From the NCBI GenBank assembly GCA_028707015.1, contig JAQTVP010000063.1, positions 1 to 8,786 on the forward strand: DNA of 8,786 bases. Reading direction: 5' to 3'. The notes beneath the pieces are model-generated. The model was not told where the DNA came from. It worked only from the letters and a program-made list of their open reading frames with translations, and made no database searches. This DNA is from Dehalococcoidales bacterium (GTDB lineage Bacteria > Chloroflexota > Dehalococcoidia > Dehalococcoidales > JAQTVP01). Positions 1-7,148 of this stretch are shown here, piece after piece; the first letter of the stretch is position 1; every line of letters begins with the position of its first letter. Made by a program: the position numbers and the translations under genes.

Positions 1-125
1 TAACGGTAAACGTTCCTCCGGAATTTATCTGCTTTACTGTTCATCGTTCCTTCGAAGATATGAACCTAATTGAGAACCAGAGAGTATTCATAACGTTCAA
101 GGAATCGGCGGTAAATATTTTTTAA
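1..125 (+). CDS. C-terminal end of an ABC transporter ATPase with a TOBE-like tail, probably molybdate/tungstate import (partial)
   Basis: An open frame enters at the window edge (first full codon at base 3) and ends at TAA 123-125, leaving 40 residues. They contain VNVPPEFICFTVHRSFED, then NQRVFITFKESAVNIF at the terminus. This ending, with a bulky-residue strand, a turn and a '(I/V)TFK.(S/T)AV.(I/V)F' strand, is how the TOBE domain of ModC/WtpC/TupC-type ATPases usually finishes; TOBE domains bind the oxyanion or regulate the transporter. Nothing of the nucleotide-binding domain is visible, so the family is inferred from the tail alone and molybdate cannot be told from tungstate. The gene lies on the same strand as the Hdr genes but is separated from them by 184 bp with a candidate promoter. 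Other TOBE ATPases, such as sulfate or polyamine types, are less likely alternatives. Confidence 0.6.
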   Translation, partial: TVNVPPEFICFTVHRSFEDMNLIENQRVFITFKESAVNIF

Positions 126-241
126 ATGATAAAACTAGAGTGAATTGAAACTATAGAAATATAATGTGTAATAAGTAAATATGTTAATATCGATTTAACT
201 TTAGAAATATGAAAACAGTAATCTAATTTAATCAAAATACT

Positions 242-270
242 TTGCTCTGAACACAAGTTTATGCTAACAT
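242..270 (+). promoter_or_regulatory. Candidate extended -10 promoter for the Hdr operon
   Basis: TTGCTC (242-247) lies 17 bp before TAACAT (265-270), which is preceded by TG at 262-263 in the extended -10 arrangement. Transcription would begin near 277, about 33 bp before the ATG at 310 and just upstream of the Shine-Dalgarno GAGGAG (293-298). The -35 box matches only at TTG. The rest of the 126-309 spacer is AT-rich and shows nothing else convincing. Confidence 0.35.
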
Positions 271-309
271 TTAAGTAGCCAGGAATTAAAGAGAGGAGAT
301 GGGTTCATT

Positions 310-1458
310 ATGGAAGTAACAGTACCACTGAAAGAGGTAACGGATATCATCAAAGAATCCGGTGGGGAAGAACTTAAATTATGTTATCAATGTGGTCTTT
401 GTACCGGTGTTTGTCCTTGGAATAATGTAAGAAGTTTTACGGTTCGTAAAATAATGCACCAGGCACAATTAGGTCTTATCGATTTTGAAGATGAAGACAT
501 GTGGCGTTGTGTTACATGTCGCGCTTGCGTTGACCGTTGTCCTCGTAGTGTGGGAATAATAGATGTTATGAAAGCTATGCGTAGAGGCATTACGGAATTG
601 GGTATAGCTAAAGTTCCTGACTCGCTCCGAATAACAATGAAGAATATTTCAACAACAGGTAATCCATTGGGAGAACCGCCAGAAAATCGTGCAGATTGGG
701 CTAAAGGCTTAGATGTAAAAGAATATACTAAAGGAACAGAATGGCTATATGTTACAGGATGTATGGCTGCCTATGATCCTAAATTACAGAGAATTTCAAA
801 AGCTATAGTTTACTTACTAAAGAAAGCGGGACTAGATTTTGGTATATTAGGCGAGAGAGAAAGATGTTCTGGTGAGAGCGTACGTAAAGCAGGTGATGAA
901 CAGCTTTTCCAAACTCTAGCCCAGACTAATATAGAAACTTTTAAGGAGCTTGGTGTTAAGAAAATTGTAACGACATCTCCTCATAGTTACCATGCCTTCA
1001 AAAATGAATACCCTGAGCTGGAGGGTAATTTTGAAGTAGTTCATTATTCACAGCTTCTCGCTGAGCTTATTAAAGATGGTAAGCTAAAGCCAACTAAAGA
1101 ACTGAAAAGGAAAATCACATATCATGATCCTTGTTATCTGGGACGACATAATGCTGTATATGATGAACCTCGTGAAGTATTAAACAGTATCCCAGGTATA
1201 GAATTAATTGAAATGCCACGTTCTAAAGAAAACAGCTTATGCTGCGGTGGCGGTGGTGGTGGTATCTGGATGGAAACCAAGAAAGGGGAGAGGTTTGCTG
1301 ATTTAAGATTAGACGAAGCTGAAGAAGCAGGTGCCAATATATTAGCAGTCGCCTGTCCATATTGTATGAGTATGTTTGAAGATAGTGTTTTATCTTTAAA
1401 CAAGGGTGATGTTCTCGAAATTAAAGATATTGCAGAATTACTTCAAGAAGTTATCTAG
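310..1458 (+). CDS. HdrC-HdrB fusion (HdrD-like) iron-sulfur protein
   Basis: This 382-aa cytoplasmic electron-transfer protein joins an HdrC-like ferredoxin part to an HdrB-like CCG part, the layout of HdrD. Residues 25-35 (CxxCxxCxxxC, followed by P) and 67-77 (same pattern, followed by P) are ligands for two [4Fe-4S] clusters. Two CCG modules follow. The second is intact: C275, C311-C312 in LCCGGGGGG, and C349-P-Y-C352, fitting CX35CCX36CxxC, the signature for a non-cubane cluster in HdrB. The first is degenerate: C151 and C186 remain, but the CC pair reads C-S (RCSGE) and the last CxxC reads SPHS. The start is ATG 310 with Shine-Dalgarno GAGGAG at 293-298. The hdrA gene follows after 21 bp, so both are probably co-transcribed. 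No transmembrane segment is seen, which argues against a membrane-bound HdrDE. The real electron acceptor is unknown; a CoM-CoB heterodisulfide is unlikely in a bacterium. Confidence 0.88.
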   Translation: MEVTVPLKEVTDIIKESGGEELKLCYQCGLCTGVCPWNNVRSFTVRKIMHQAQLGLIDFEDEDMWRCVTCRACVDRCPRSVGIIDVMKAMRRGITELGIAKVPDSLRITMKNISTTGNPLGEPPENRADWAKGLDVKEYTKGTEWLYVTGCMAAYDPKLQRISKAIVYLLKKAGLDFGILGERERCSGESVRKAGDEQLFQTLAQTNIETFKELGVKKIVTTSPHSYHAFKNEYPELEGNFEVVHYSQLLAELIKDGKLKPTKELKRKITYHDPCYLGRHNAVYDEPREVLNSIPGIELIEMPRSKENSLCCGGGGGGIWMETKKGERFADLRLDEAEEAGANILAVACPYCMSMFEDSVLSLNKGDVLEIKDIAELLQEVI

Positions 1459-1479
1459 TAAACTACGGAGGTTAAAAAT

Positions 1480-3441
1480 ATGACTGAGGAACGCAGAATT
1501 GGAGTATATATTTGCCATTGTGGTAGTAATATCTCTGGTAAAGTAGATATTGAACAGGTCACTAAATTTGCGGCCAGCTTAGATGCAGTGGTAATAGCCC
1601 GTGAATATAGATTTATGTGCTCTGATCCAGGGCAAAACTTAATTAAACAAGATATTAAAGAATTAGATCTTAATCGTATAGTTGTTGCTTCTTGCTCCCC
1701 AACTATGCATGAAAGAACTTTCCGCCGAGCTTGTCAAGAAGCAGGGGTAAACCCGTATCTATTTCAGATGGCGAATATTCGCGAACATTGTTCGTGGGTA
1801 ACTGAAGACCCCAAACTGGCTACGGAAAAAGCAAAAGCATTGATTAGTGCTGCGGTTAAACGCGTCTATTACCAGCAGCCTCTGGAAACTAAAGAAGTCC
1901 CGGTCAATTCTAGTACACTTGTAGTTGGTGGAGGAATTGCTGGGATACAATCTGCTTTAGAAATTGCTGATTCCGGCAATAAGGTGTATCTGGTAGAGAG
2001 AACCCCCAGTGTTGGGGGACATATGATACAATTTGATAAAACATTTCCTACTTTGGATTGTTCAGCTTGTATCCTGACACCTAAGATGACACAGGTAGGT
2101 TCTCATCCAAATATAGAATTAATTACCTATAGTGAAGTAGAAGAAGTTTCAGGTTTTGTCGGTAATTTTAATGTAAAAATCAGAAAAAAAGCAAGATATG
2201 TTAATGCTGACAAATGTACTGGTTGTAAGATATGCCAGGAAAAATGTCCCTGGAAAGTAGATAGCGAATTCGAGGTAAGTATGGGTAAACGAAAAGCTAT
2301 TTATGTTCCATTTGATCAAGCAGTACCAAATGTGCCAGTAATTGATACAGAAAATTGTGCCTATTTTAAGAATGGGAAGTGCCGTCTTTGCGAGAAGTTC
2401 TGTGAAGTAGGAGCCATAGATTTTGAACAAAAAGACGAACTGGTTGATATCGAAGTAGGTGCAATTATTGTGGCTACCGGGTTTGAAGTATTTAATCCAG
2501 AACCGATTTCACAGTATGGCTATAAGAAGTTTGATAATGTTGTTACTGGACTTGAATTTGAGAGACTGGTTAACTCAGCTGGGCCAACCGGTGGTGAAAT
2601 AGTACTTAAAGATGGCACAGCACCAAAGAGTGTAGTTATTGTGCATTGTGTAGGTAGCCGTGACAAGAATTATCATGAATATTGCTCTCGAGTATGTTGT
2701 ATGTATTCTTTGAAGTATGCTCACTTGATAAAAGAAAAAACTGATGCTGATGTGTACCAGATGTATATAGATATGCGTTGTTTCGGTAAGGGTTATGAAG
2801 AATTTTACGACCGTCTTTCTGAAGAAGGAGTGAATTTCATACGTGGTAAAGTAGCTGAAGTTACCAAAAATACGGTAACTGAAGAGGAAGGGAAGTTGCT
2901 TGTCTCCGTTGATGATACTTTGTTAGGTAATATAGTAAAAGTACCGGCAGATATGATTATTCTTAGTATAGGTCTGGAACCACAAGCCGATGCTAGTACA
3001 GTTGCTCGTTTATTTAATATCAGCCGGAGTGCTGATGGCTTTTTCCTTGAGAAGCATCCTAAGCTTGACCCTGTTGCTACTACCACTGATGGGGTTTTTG
3101 TGGTCGGTTGTTGTCAGGGTCCTAAAGATATTCCTGATACGGTAGCTCAAGCATCAGCTGCAGCTGCGCGGGTATTAGCGATGATTAGTAAAGGAGTCGT
3201 AGAGGTAGAAGCGGCTACGGCAATTATCGATGAGAATCTTTGCTCCGGTTGTCAAATCTGCAAACTTGTCTGCCCATATACTGCAATAAATTATATTCAA
3301 GATAAGGAAGTATGTGAGGTTAATGAAGCTCTGTGTAAGGGTTGCGGTACTTGTGTTGGTGGGTGCCCCAGCGATGCTATAAGCCTAAAACACTTTACTA
3401 ATGAACAAATCATGGCTGAGTTAGAGGGGCTACTGGTTTAA
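1480..3441 (+). CDS. hdrA: HdrA-type FAD/iron-sulfur electron-bifurcation subunit
   Basis: This 653-aa protein has full HdrA length. In order it shows: an N-terminal domain with GVYICHCGSNI (C12, C14), FMCSDPGQ (C47) and ASCSPTMHE (C72); an FAD-binding Rossmann motif VVGGGIAG at 148-155; TLDCSACILTPKM (C194, C197), the conserved HdrA cysteine segment; an inserted ferredoxin domain with C246/249/252/256 and C293/301/304/308; a second flavoprotein part with HCVGSRD and VFVVGCCQGPKDIPD; and a C-terminal two-cluster ferredoxin with C588/591/594/598 and C619/622/625/629. In known complexes HdrA holds the bifurcating FAD and passes electrons between ferredoxin, HdrBC and an MvhD- or Flx-type partner. 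Shine-Dalgarno GGAGGT lies at 1467-1472, 7 nt before the ATG. The gene is second in a two-gene operon with the HdrC-HdrB fusion. No mvhD, flx or hydrogenase gene is in the window, so the electron donor is open. Confidence 0.93.
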   Translation: MTEERRIGVYICHCGSNISGKVDIEQVTKFAASLDAVVIAREYRFMCSDPGQNLIKQDIKELDLNRIVVASCSPTMHERTFRRACQEAGVNPYLFQMANIREHCSWVTEDPKLATEKAKALISAAVKRVYYQQPLETKEVPVNSSTLVVGGGIAGIQSALEIADSGNKVYLVERTPSVGGHMIQFDKTFPTLDCSACILTPKMTQVGSHPNIELITYSEVEEVSGFVGNFNVKIRKKARYVNADKCTGCKICQEKCPWKVDSEFEVSMGKRKAIYVPFDQAVPNVPVIDTENCAYFKNGKCRLCEKFCEVGAIDFEQKDELVDIEVGAIIVATGFEVFNPEPISQYGYKKFDNVVTGLEFERLVNSAGPTGGEIVLKDGTAPKSVVIVHCVGSRDKNYHEYCSRVCCMYSLKYAHLIKEKTDADVYQMYIDMRCFGKGYEEFYDRLSEEGVNFIRGKVAEVTKNTVTEEEGKLLVSVDDTLLGNIVKVPADMIILSIGLEPQADASTVARLFNISRSADGFFLEKHPKLDPVATTTDGVFVVGCCQGPKDIPDTVAQASAAAARVLAMISKGVVEVEAATAIIDENLCSGCQICKLVCPYTAINYIQDKEVCEVNEALCKGCGTCVGGCPSDAISLKHFTNEQIMAELEGLLV

Positions 3442-3480
3442 TTTATACTAAGCTACTATTGAATATAGAAGTTTAAAAAC

Positions 3481-3511
3481 AAATAAGGCTTCCCTTCTGG
3501 AAGCCTTATTT
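3481..3511 (+). terminator. Intrinsic terminator of the Hdr operon
   Basis: A perfect 13-bp stem (3481-3493 with 3499-3511) closes a 5-nt loop. The base of the stem is AAATAAGG/CCTTATTT, so the 3' arm supplies a short U run. It sits 40 bp after the hdrA stop. The A-rich 5' flank means it could also work on the other strand, but no minus-strand gene faces it here. Confidence 0.78.
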
Positions 3512-3698
3512 GCTGATATTGCTTAATATTATTTATTTAATGCGAATTTTATTAGGACACAGATATCTTGTATCATTTGTCATTTAGGTAACTATAAAAA
3601 TGCAACATTTATGAAAAATACCGATCAATTTAAGTTCTTAATGTAATAAGTAATTCACTTATACACCTACAAAACAATATGTATTGTGGTGACTATTT

Positions 3699-4733
3699 AT
3701 GAAAACGACCGATTTTGATTATTATCTACCCCCTGAATTTATTGCTCAAACTCCAATTGCAAAAAGAGACCAATCGCGGCTTTTAGTTTTAAACAAAGTT
3801 AATGGAACAATAATGCACCGTAAGTTTATTAAAATTACCGATTATCTTTGTGCTGGTGATGTCTTACTGTTTAATGATAGCCGTGTTATTCCGGCTCGTC
3901 TTACTGGAAGAAAAGTAGAAACCGGCGGCAAAGTAGAAATTTTGTTATTACGCTGGTGTGATTATGACACTTGGGAAGCATTAGTTAAACATAGTAAACG
4001 GATTAATCTTGGCACTAAGATTGAAATAATCAGTGATAATGAATATAAAGTTAAAGTTTTTGCAGAAGTGGTAGGCGAGAACATCGATGGCATAAAAAAG
4101 ATAAAATTCTCTGACGGAGGGCTACTGCATAAATTAGGTAGAATACCTCTACCACCATATATACATACTCCTTTAGACTGTTCTGAGCGATATCAGACAG
4201 TCTACGCTAATAGGGATGGCAGTGTGGCAGCACCTACTGCTGGTTTACACTTTACTCCGGAATTACTTGACGAAATACAAAAAAAGGGTATTCACTGTTT
4301 ATTTGTTACCTTACATATAGGGCTTGATACTTTTCGACCAATAAGAGTCAATGATCCCCTTAAACATCCGATTCACAGGGAATATGGTGTGATAAAAAAA
4401 GATGTGACTAATTTAATATCCCAGGCTAAGGCAGAGGGGCACAAGGTTATTTGTGTTGGCACTACTACAGCCAGGATAGTAGAACACGCTGCTCAGAATA
4501 GTCACAGTGCCTTTTTAGAACCCTTTGTAGGCTGGGTAGATTTATTTATTTTACCCGGATATCATTTCAGAGTGGTAGATTCTCTTATTACTAATTTTCA
4601 TTTACCTAAATCAACTCTTTTGATGTTAGTTTCCGCTTTTGCTGGTACAGATTCCATAAATCGGGCCTATCAGGAAGCAATAGCAGAGAAATATCGTTTT
4701 TATAGTTTTGGCGATGTGATGCTTATACAATGA
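3699..4733 (+). CDS. queA: S-adenosylmethionine:tRNA ribosyltransferase-isomerase
   Basis: QueA transfers and rearranges the ribosyl group of S-adenosylmethionine onto preQ1 at the tRNA wobble position, forming epoxyqueuosine. The 344-aa length matches the family. Visible family blocks are the N-terminal DFDYYLPPEFIAQTP, the LLFNDSRVIPARL strand, LGRIPLPPYI, ERYQTVYANRDGSVAAPTAG followed by LHFT, VTLHIGLDTFRPI, and near the C-terminus SLITNFHLPKSTLLMLV and YRFYSFGDVML. The ATG at 3699 has GGTGA at 3688-3692, six bases upstream. The motif usually reading GTTSVRTLE is GTTTARIVE here, a mild divergence. The gene stands alone: tgt, which often follows queA in Firmicutes, is absent, and a B12-controlled operon comes next. 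Only weak promoter candidates are visible in 3512-3698, such as TTGTAT 3568 and TATAAA 3593 with an overlong 19-bp spacer. Confidence 0.95.
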   Translation: MKTTDFDYYLPPEFIAQTPIAKRDQSRLLVLNKVNGTIMHRKFIKITDYLCAGDVLLFNDSRVIPARLTGRKVETGGKVEILLLRWCDYDTWEALVKHSKRINLGTKIEIISDNEYKVKVFAEVVGENIDGIKKIKFSDGGLLHKLGRIPLPPYIHTPLDCSERYQTVYANRDGSVAAPTAGLHFTPELLDEIQKKGIHCLFVTLHIGLDTFRPIRVNDPLKHPIHREYGVIKKDVTNLISQAKAEGHKVICVGTTTARIVEHAAQNSHSAFLEPFVGWVDLFILPGYHFRVVDSLITNFHLPKSTLLMLVSAFAGTDSINRAYQEAIAEKYRFYSFGDVMLIQ

Positions 4734-4749
4734 TAAGTTAATTTGACTT

Positions 4750-4779
4750 TTGTTAGTCTTAATGATACGCTGATATAAC
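4750..4779 (+). promoter_or_regulatory. Candidate promoter for the cobalamin riboswitch and btuCD
   Basis: TTGTTA (4750-4755) lies 18 bp before TATAAC (4774-4779), with TG at 4771-4772 giving an extended -10 element. Transcription would start near 4786, about 12 nt before the first riboswitch stem, which is the expected placement. The region begins 16 bp after the queA stop, and no terminator hairpin separates them, so read-through from queA is possible. Confidence 0.5.
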
Positions 4780-4797
4780 TTAATAACTTTAACAACT

Positions 4798-4922
4798 ATA
4801 AAGGTGTCTGAGCGCAAGCAAAGACTTAAATGGAAGGCAAGCCCGGTGGAAATCCGGCACAGTTCCGCCTACTGTAACTGAAGGTTTCAAGAACCATCAG
4901 AAGTCAGAACGCCAGCCTTTAT
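4798..4922 (+). promoter_or_regulatory. Cobalamin riboswitch aptamer
   Basis: The closing stem P1 pairs ATAAAGG (4798-4804) with CCTTTAT (4916-4922). Inside are the conserved CCGGTGGAAATCCGG segment (4843-4857; the usual form reads GGTGCAAATCC), CCGCCTACTGTAA (4865-4877), matching the conserved ...CACTGT core, and the B12 box AAGTCAGAACGCCAGCC (4901-4917). These elements in this order are diagnostic for the adenosylcobalamin-type cobalamin riboswitch. It lies between a candidate promoter and a rho-independent terminator directly before btuC. Binding of cobalamin is therefore expected to favour termination and shut off import. Ligand choice (adenosyl- or methyl/aquo-cobalamin) cannot be read with certainty. 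Confidence 0.93.
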
Positions 4923-4956
4923 TGTAATTACCTCCGCGGAGATGGGGGCTGAGTAA

Positions 4957-4971
4957 GGATTTAATGAATCC
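4957..4971 (+). promoter_or_regulatory. Candidate antiterminator hairpin of the riboswitch platform
   Basis: GGATT (4957-4961) can pair with AATCC (4967-4971) around a 5-nt loop, using the 5' arm of the terminator and so excluding it. A G run at 4944-4948 can also reach the same CCCC (4970-4973). A 10-nt palindrome CTCCGCGGAG (4932-4941) lies between aptamer and switch. Which pairing forms without ligand is inference. Confidence 0.4.
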
Positions 4972-5000
4972 CCTTGTTCTACGGACGAGGGGATTTTTTT
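4967..5000 (+). terminator. Riboswitch-controlled intrinsic terminator before btuC
   Basis: AATCCCCTTGT (4967-4977) pairs with ACGAGGGGATT (4985-4995) as an 11-bp stem with one G-U pair and a 7-nt loop. A run of seven T (4994-5000) follows. It ends 22 bp before the btuC start and shares its 5' arm with the candidate antiterminator, as expected for a transcriptional OFF switch. Confidence 0.87.
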
Positions 5001-5022
5001 ATTTAGTAAATAATTTGAGATA

Positions 5023-6087
5023 ATGGTGATGCTGAATAAACTAAAACATGGCAATAAGCTAATTTTAATTTTGACACTGATGGGTGGAGTATTAATCATC
5101 ATTTCATTAATAGCTAGCTCTTTTGGAGCAGTAACCATACCTTTACCCAATATATTCAAGATGGTTCTTAATAAAATATCTGTATTTGATTTTCCAAATA
5201 CCTGGAGAGCCGTAGATGAAACAATTATTTTTCAGGTTAGATTACCTAGAGTGATAGGAGGAGCTTTAATCGGAGCAGCTCTAGCTACAGCAGGAGTGCT
5301 CTTTCAGGGTTTGCTGCGTAATCCTATGGCTGATCCTTATATAATCGGAACATCATCTGGTGCTGCCCTAGGAGCAACTATAGCTATGATTCTACCATTA
5401 AATTTTACTTTGCTTGGATTTGGTTTGATACCGGTAGCAGCGTTTATCGGTGCGTTAGTTACAGTATTTCTCGTTTATAATTTAGCGCGTGTCGGTGGGA
5501 AAACACCAATTATTAGTATGTTACTGGCTGGCTTTGTCGTAAGTGCTTTATTGACAGCAGTTATGGCATTTATGATGTCTATGAATGAGAGATTTGGTTT
5601 AGATCTGCACTCAATTTATTCGTTTCTTATGGGGCATATATCGGTAACTGGCTGGGGACAGATAATGATAATTGCTCCACTGGTTATCGGAGGTATCATT
5701 ACCGCACGATTGTTTGCTATCCACTTAAATGCCTTTTCACTGGGAGAAGAAGGTGCTGCCTATTTAGGTATTGAAGTTGAAAAAGACAAAATTCTTGTTT
5801 TAGCTTTAGGTTCTTTACTTACTGCCGCCGCAGTTTCAATTAGCGGGTTACTAGGTTTTGTTGGGTTGGTAGTACCTCATGCAATGCGCCTGCTGCTGGG
5901 TTCAGATCATCGAATACTTTTACCTGCATCGGCATTAGCCGGTGCCGTTTTTTTAGTAATTGCTGACTTATTGGCCCGTACTCTTTTAGCCCCTGTAGAA
6001 ATCCCAGTAGGAATTATTACAGCTATTGTTGGCGCTCCTTTTTTCATTTACCTGTTACGGCGTACTAAAAAGGAATATGCATTCTAA
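5023..6087 (+). CDS. btuC: Cobalamin ABC transporter permease, FecCD family
   Basis: This 354-aa integral membrane permease is of the BtuC/FecCD family, which usually has about ten membrane helices. Family blocks visible are LPRVIGGALIGAALATAGVL followed by FQGLLRNPMADPYIIG, then SGAALG, SLGEEGAAYLGI, SGLLGFVGLVVPHAMRLL, and near the C-terminus EIPVGIITAIVGAPFFIYLL. The family also carries iron-siderophore and heme importers; B12 (or another corrinoid) is assigned because the cobalamin riboswitch lies directly upstream. Start choice is uncertain: ATG 5023, GTG 5026 and ATG 5029 are in frame, and GAGA (5017-5020) is better spaced for ATG 5029 (8 nt) than for ATG 5023 (2 nt), so the protein may begin at MLNKLKHG. 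The stop overlaps the btuD start by one base (TAATG). No btuF precedes or follows it. Confidence 0.92.
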   Translation: MVMLNKLKHGNKLILILTLMGGVLIIISLIASSFGAVTIPLPNIFKMVLNKISVFDFPNTWRAVDETIIFQVRLPRVIGGALIGAALATAGVLFQGLLRNPMADPYIIGTSSGAALGATIAMILPLNFTLLGFGLIPVAAFIGALVTVFLVYNLARVGGKTPIISMLLAGFVVSALLTAVMAFMMSMNERFGLDLHSIYSFLMGHISVTGWGQIMIIAPLVIGGIITARLFAIHLNAFSLGEEGAAYLGIEVEKDKILVLALGSLLTAAAVSISGLLGFVGLVVPHAMRLLLGSDHRILLPASALAGAVFLVIADLLARTLLAPVEIPVGIITAIVGAPFFIYLLRRTKKEYAF

Positions 6088-6887
6088 TGATTGACTTACA
6101 AGTACAGCAAGTTTATCATTCTTATTTTGATGGTTTGGTATTAAATGACATTAACCTGTCAATTAAAGCTGGTGAAATGGTAGGATTACTGGGACCTAAC
6201 GGTTCAGGTAAAACTACTTTAGTTAAGTTAATTGCCGGAGTTTTAAAACCCAACAAAGGTAAGATTATGCTAAATAATACTGATTTAAACCGGATGAATA
6301 GAATGGATATTGCCCGTAATTTGGCCGTGGTTCCACAGTACTTTAATTCTCCTTTCGCTTTTTACAGCACAGACGTAGTAATGTTAGGCCGAACCCCATT
6401 TATAAACATGTTTAGCGGGGAAAGTGCAATTGACAAGCAATCTGTCTCTGAAGTTATAGATATGACTGGTATCAAACACTTGAAAAATCGACGTTTTGAT
6501 GAGTTATCTGGTGGAGAACGACAAAAAGTCATTTTAGCAATGGCGTTAGCTCAAAATCCCAAGATGCTACTTCTTGATGAACCAACAGTCCACCTGGATA
6601 TTAATCACCAGGTAGAAATACTCGAACTGATTAAAAGGCTTAATCTCGAGCAGAGACTTACAATAATTGCAACTATGCACGATTTTAATCTAGCTTCTCT
6701 TTATTTTGACCGTTTAATTCTATTAAAGGATGGAAAAGTTCTGGTTGATGGCACACCCGCGCAAGTGTTAACCAAGGATAGAATACAAAAGACATTTTCA
6801 GTCACAGTTAAGGTGGAACCGCATTCAGTAACTGGAGTTCCACAAATAGTTATTATACCCAGTGGCAGTAACGTAAAAAAGCAATAG
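6087..6887 (+). CDS. btuD: Cobalamin ABC transporter ATP-binding protein
   Basis: This 266-aa cytoplasmic ATPase drives the BtuC permease. It has Walker A GPNGSGKTT (36-44), Q-loop Gln84 in VVPQYF, signature LSGGERQKV (140-148), Walker B MLLLDEP (160-166) with Glu165 as catalytic base, D-loop around HLD (169-171) and the switch His198 in ATMHD. The C-terminal VLVDGTPAQVLT and the tail ending IPSGSNVKKQ fit FepC/BtuD-type ATPases. Start and stop codons overlap with btuC, so translation is probably coupled and the two proteins made in matched amounts. Shared control by the upstream riboswitch is inferred. No hairpin with a T run is seen after the stop; the 25-bp gap leads into the convergent XRE gene. 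Confidence 0.93.
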   Translation: MIDLQVQQVYHSYFDGLVLNDINLSIKAGEMVGLLGPNGSGKTTLVKLIAGVLKPNKGKIMLNNTDLNRMNRMDIARNLAVVPQYFNSPFAFYSTDVVMLGRTPFINMFSGESAIDKQSVSEVIDMTGIKHLKNRRFDELSGGERQKVILAMALAQNPKMLLLDEPTVHLDINHQVEILELIKRLNLEQRLTIIATMHDFNLASLYFDRLILLKDGKVLVDGTPAQVLTKDRIQKTFSVTVKVEPHSVTGVPQIVIIPSGSNVKKQ

Positions 6888-6912
6888 CTGTAATATATTC
6901 TTCTCTTATAAG

Positions 6913-7107
6913 TTAATCATCAAAAACAAATATTTCATCTAAATTTGTCTTTAAAACCTTCGCTATGTTGCTGGCCAATTTCAGTGAAGGATTATACTTT
7001 CCTTGTTCTAAAAATATTATAGTTTCTCGTCTGACTCCTACCATTTCAGCCAGTTTTTCCTGAGTTAGATTATATTTAGCTCGGTATTCTCTAATTCTTG
7101 TTTTCAT
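6913..7107 (-). CDS. XRE-family helix-turn-helix transcriptional regulator, small
   Basis: This is a 64-aa single-domain DNA-binding protein. From MKTRIREYRAKYNLTQEKLA onward it matches the short XRE (Cro/C1-like) regulators common in Firmicutes and archaea: helices 2-3 fall in LTQEKLAEMVGVRRETIIFL, followed by EQGKYNPSLKLASNIAKVL and the TNLDEIFVFDD tail. It carries no sensor domain. The start at ATG 7107 is chosen because relatives begin at MK-x-R(I/L)-(K/R)-E-Y/L-R. A GTG at 7128 in the same frame would add MVIHSII, and neither start has a convincing Shine-Dalgarno site. It follows the small membrane-protein gene by 41 bp (20 bp if GTG is used) on the same strand, so the two probably form one transcript, with translation perhaps coupled. 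Its target is not evident; control of its own operon is a reasonable inference. Confidence 0.85.
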   Translation of the reverse strand: MKTRIREYRAKYNLTQEKLAEMVGVRRETIIFLEQGKYNPSLKLASNIAKVLKTNLDEIFVFDD

Positions 7108-7148
7108 TATTATTGAATGAATTACCACATAGAGATTTTGCTCTTTTT

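Noticed and set aside
2149..2430. 93-codon hydrophobic-looking open frame on the minus strand inside hdrA
   Set aside because: It lies fully within the conserved ferredoxin insert of hdrA on the other strand. Its composition follows from the cysteine and lysine codons there.
4887..5159. 90-codon open frame on the minus strand across the riboswitch platform and btuC start
   Set aside because: It covers a well-supported riboswitch terminator and coding sequence, has no recognisable protein features, and is explained as chance.
6813..6843. 7-bp inverted repeat GTGGAAC/GTTCCAC near the end of btuD as an operon terminator
   Set aside because: It lies inside the coding region, has a 17-nt loop and no T run after it.
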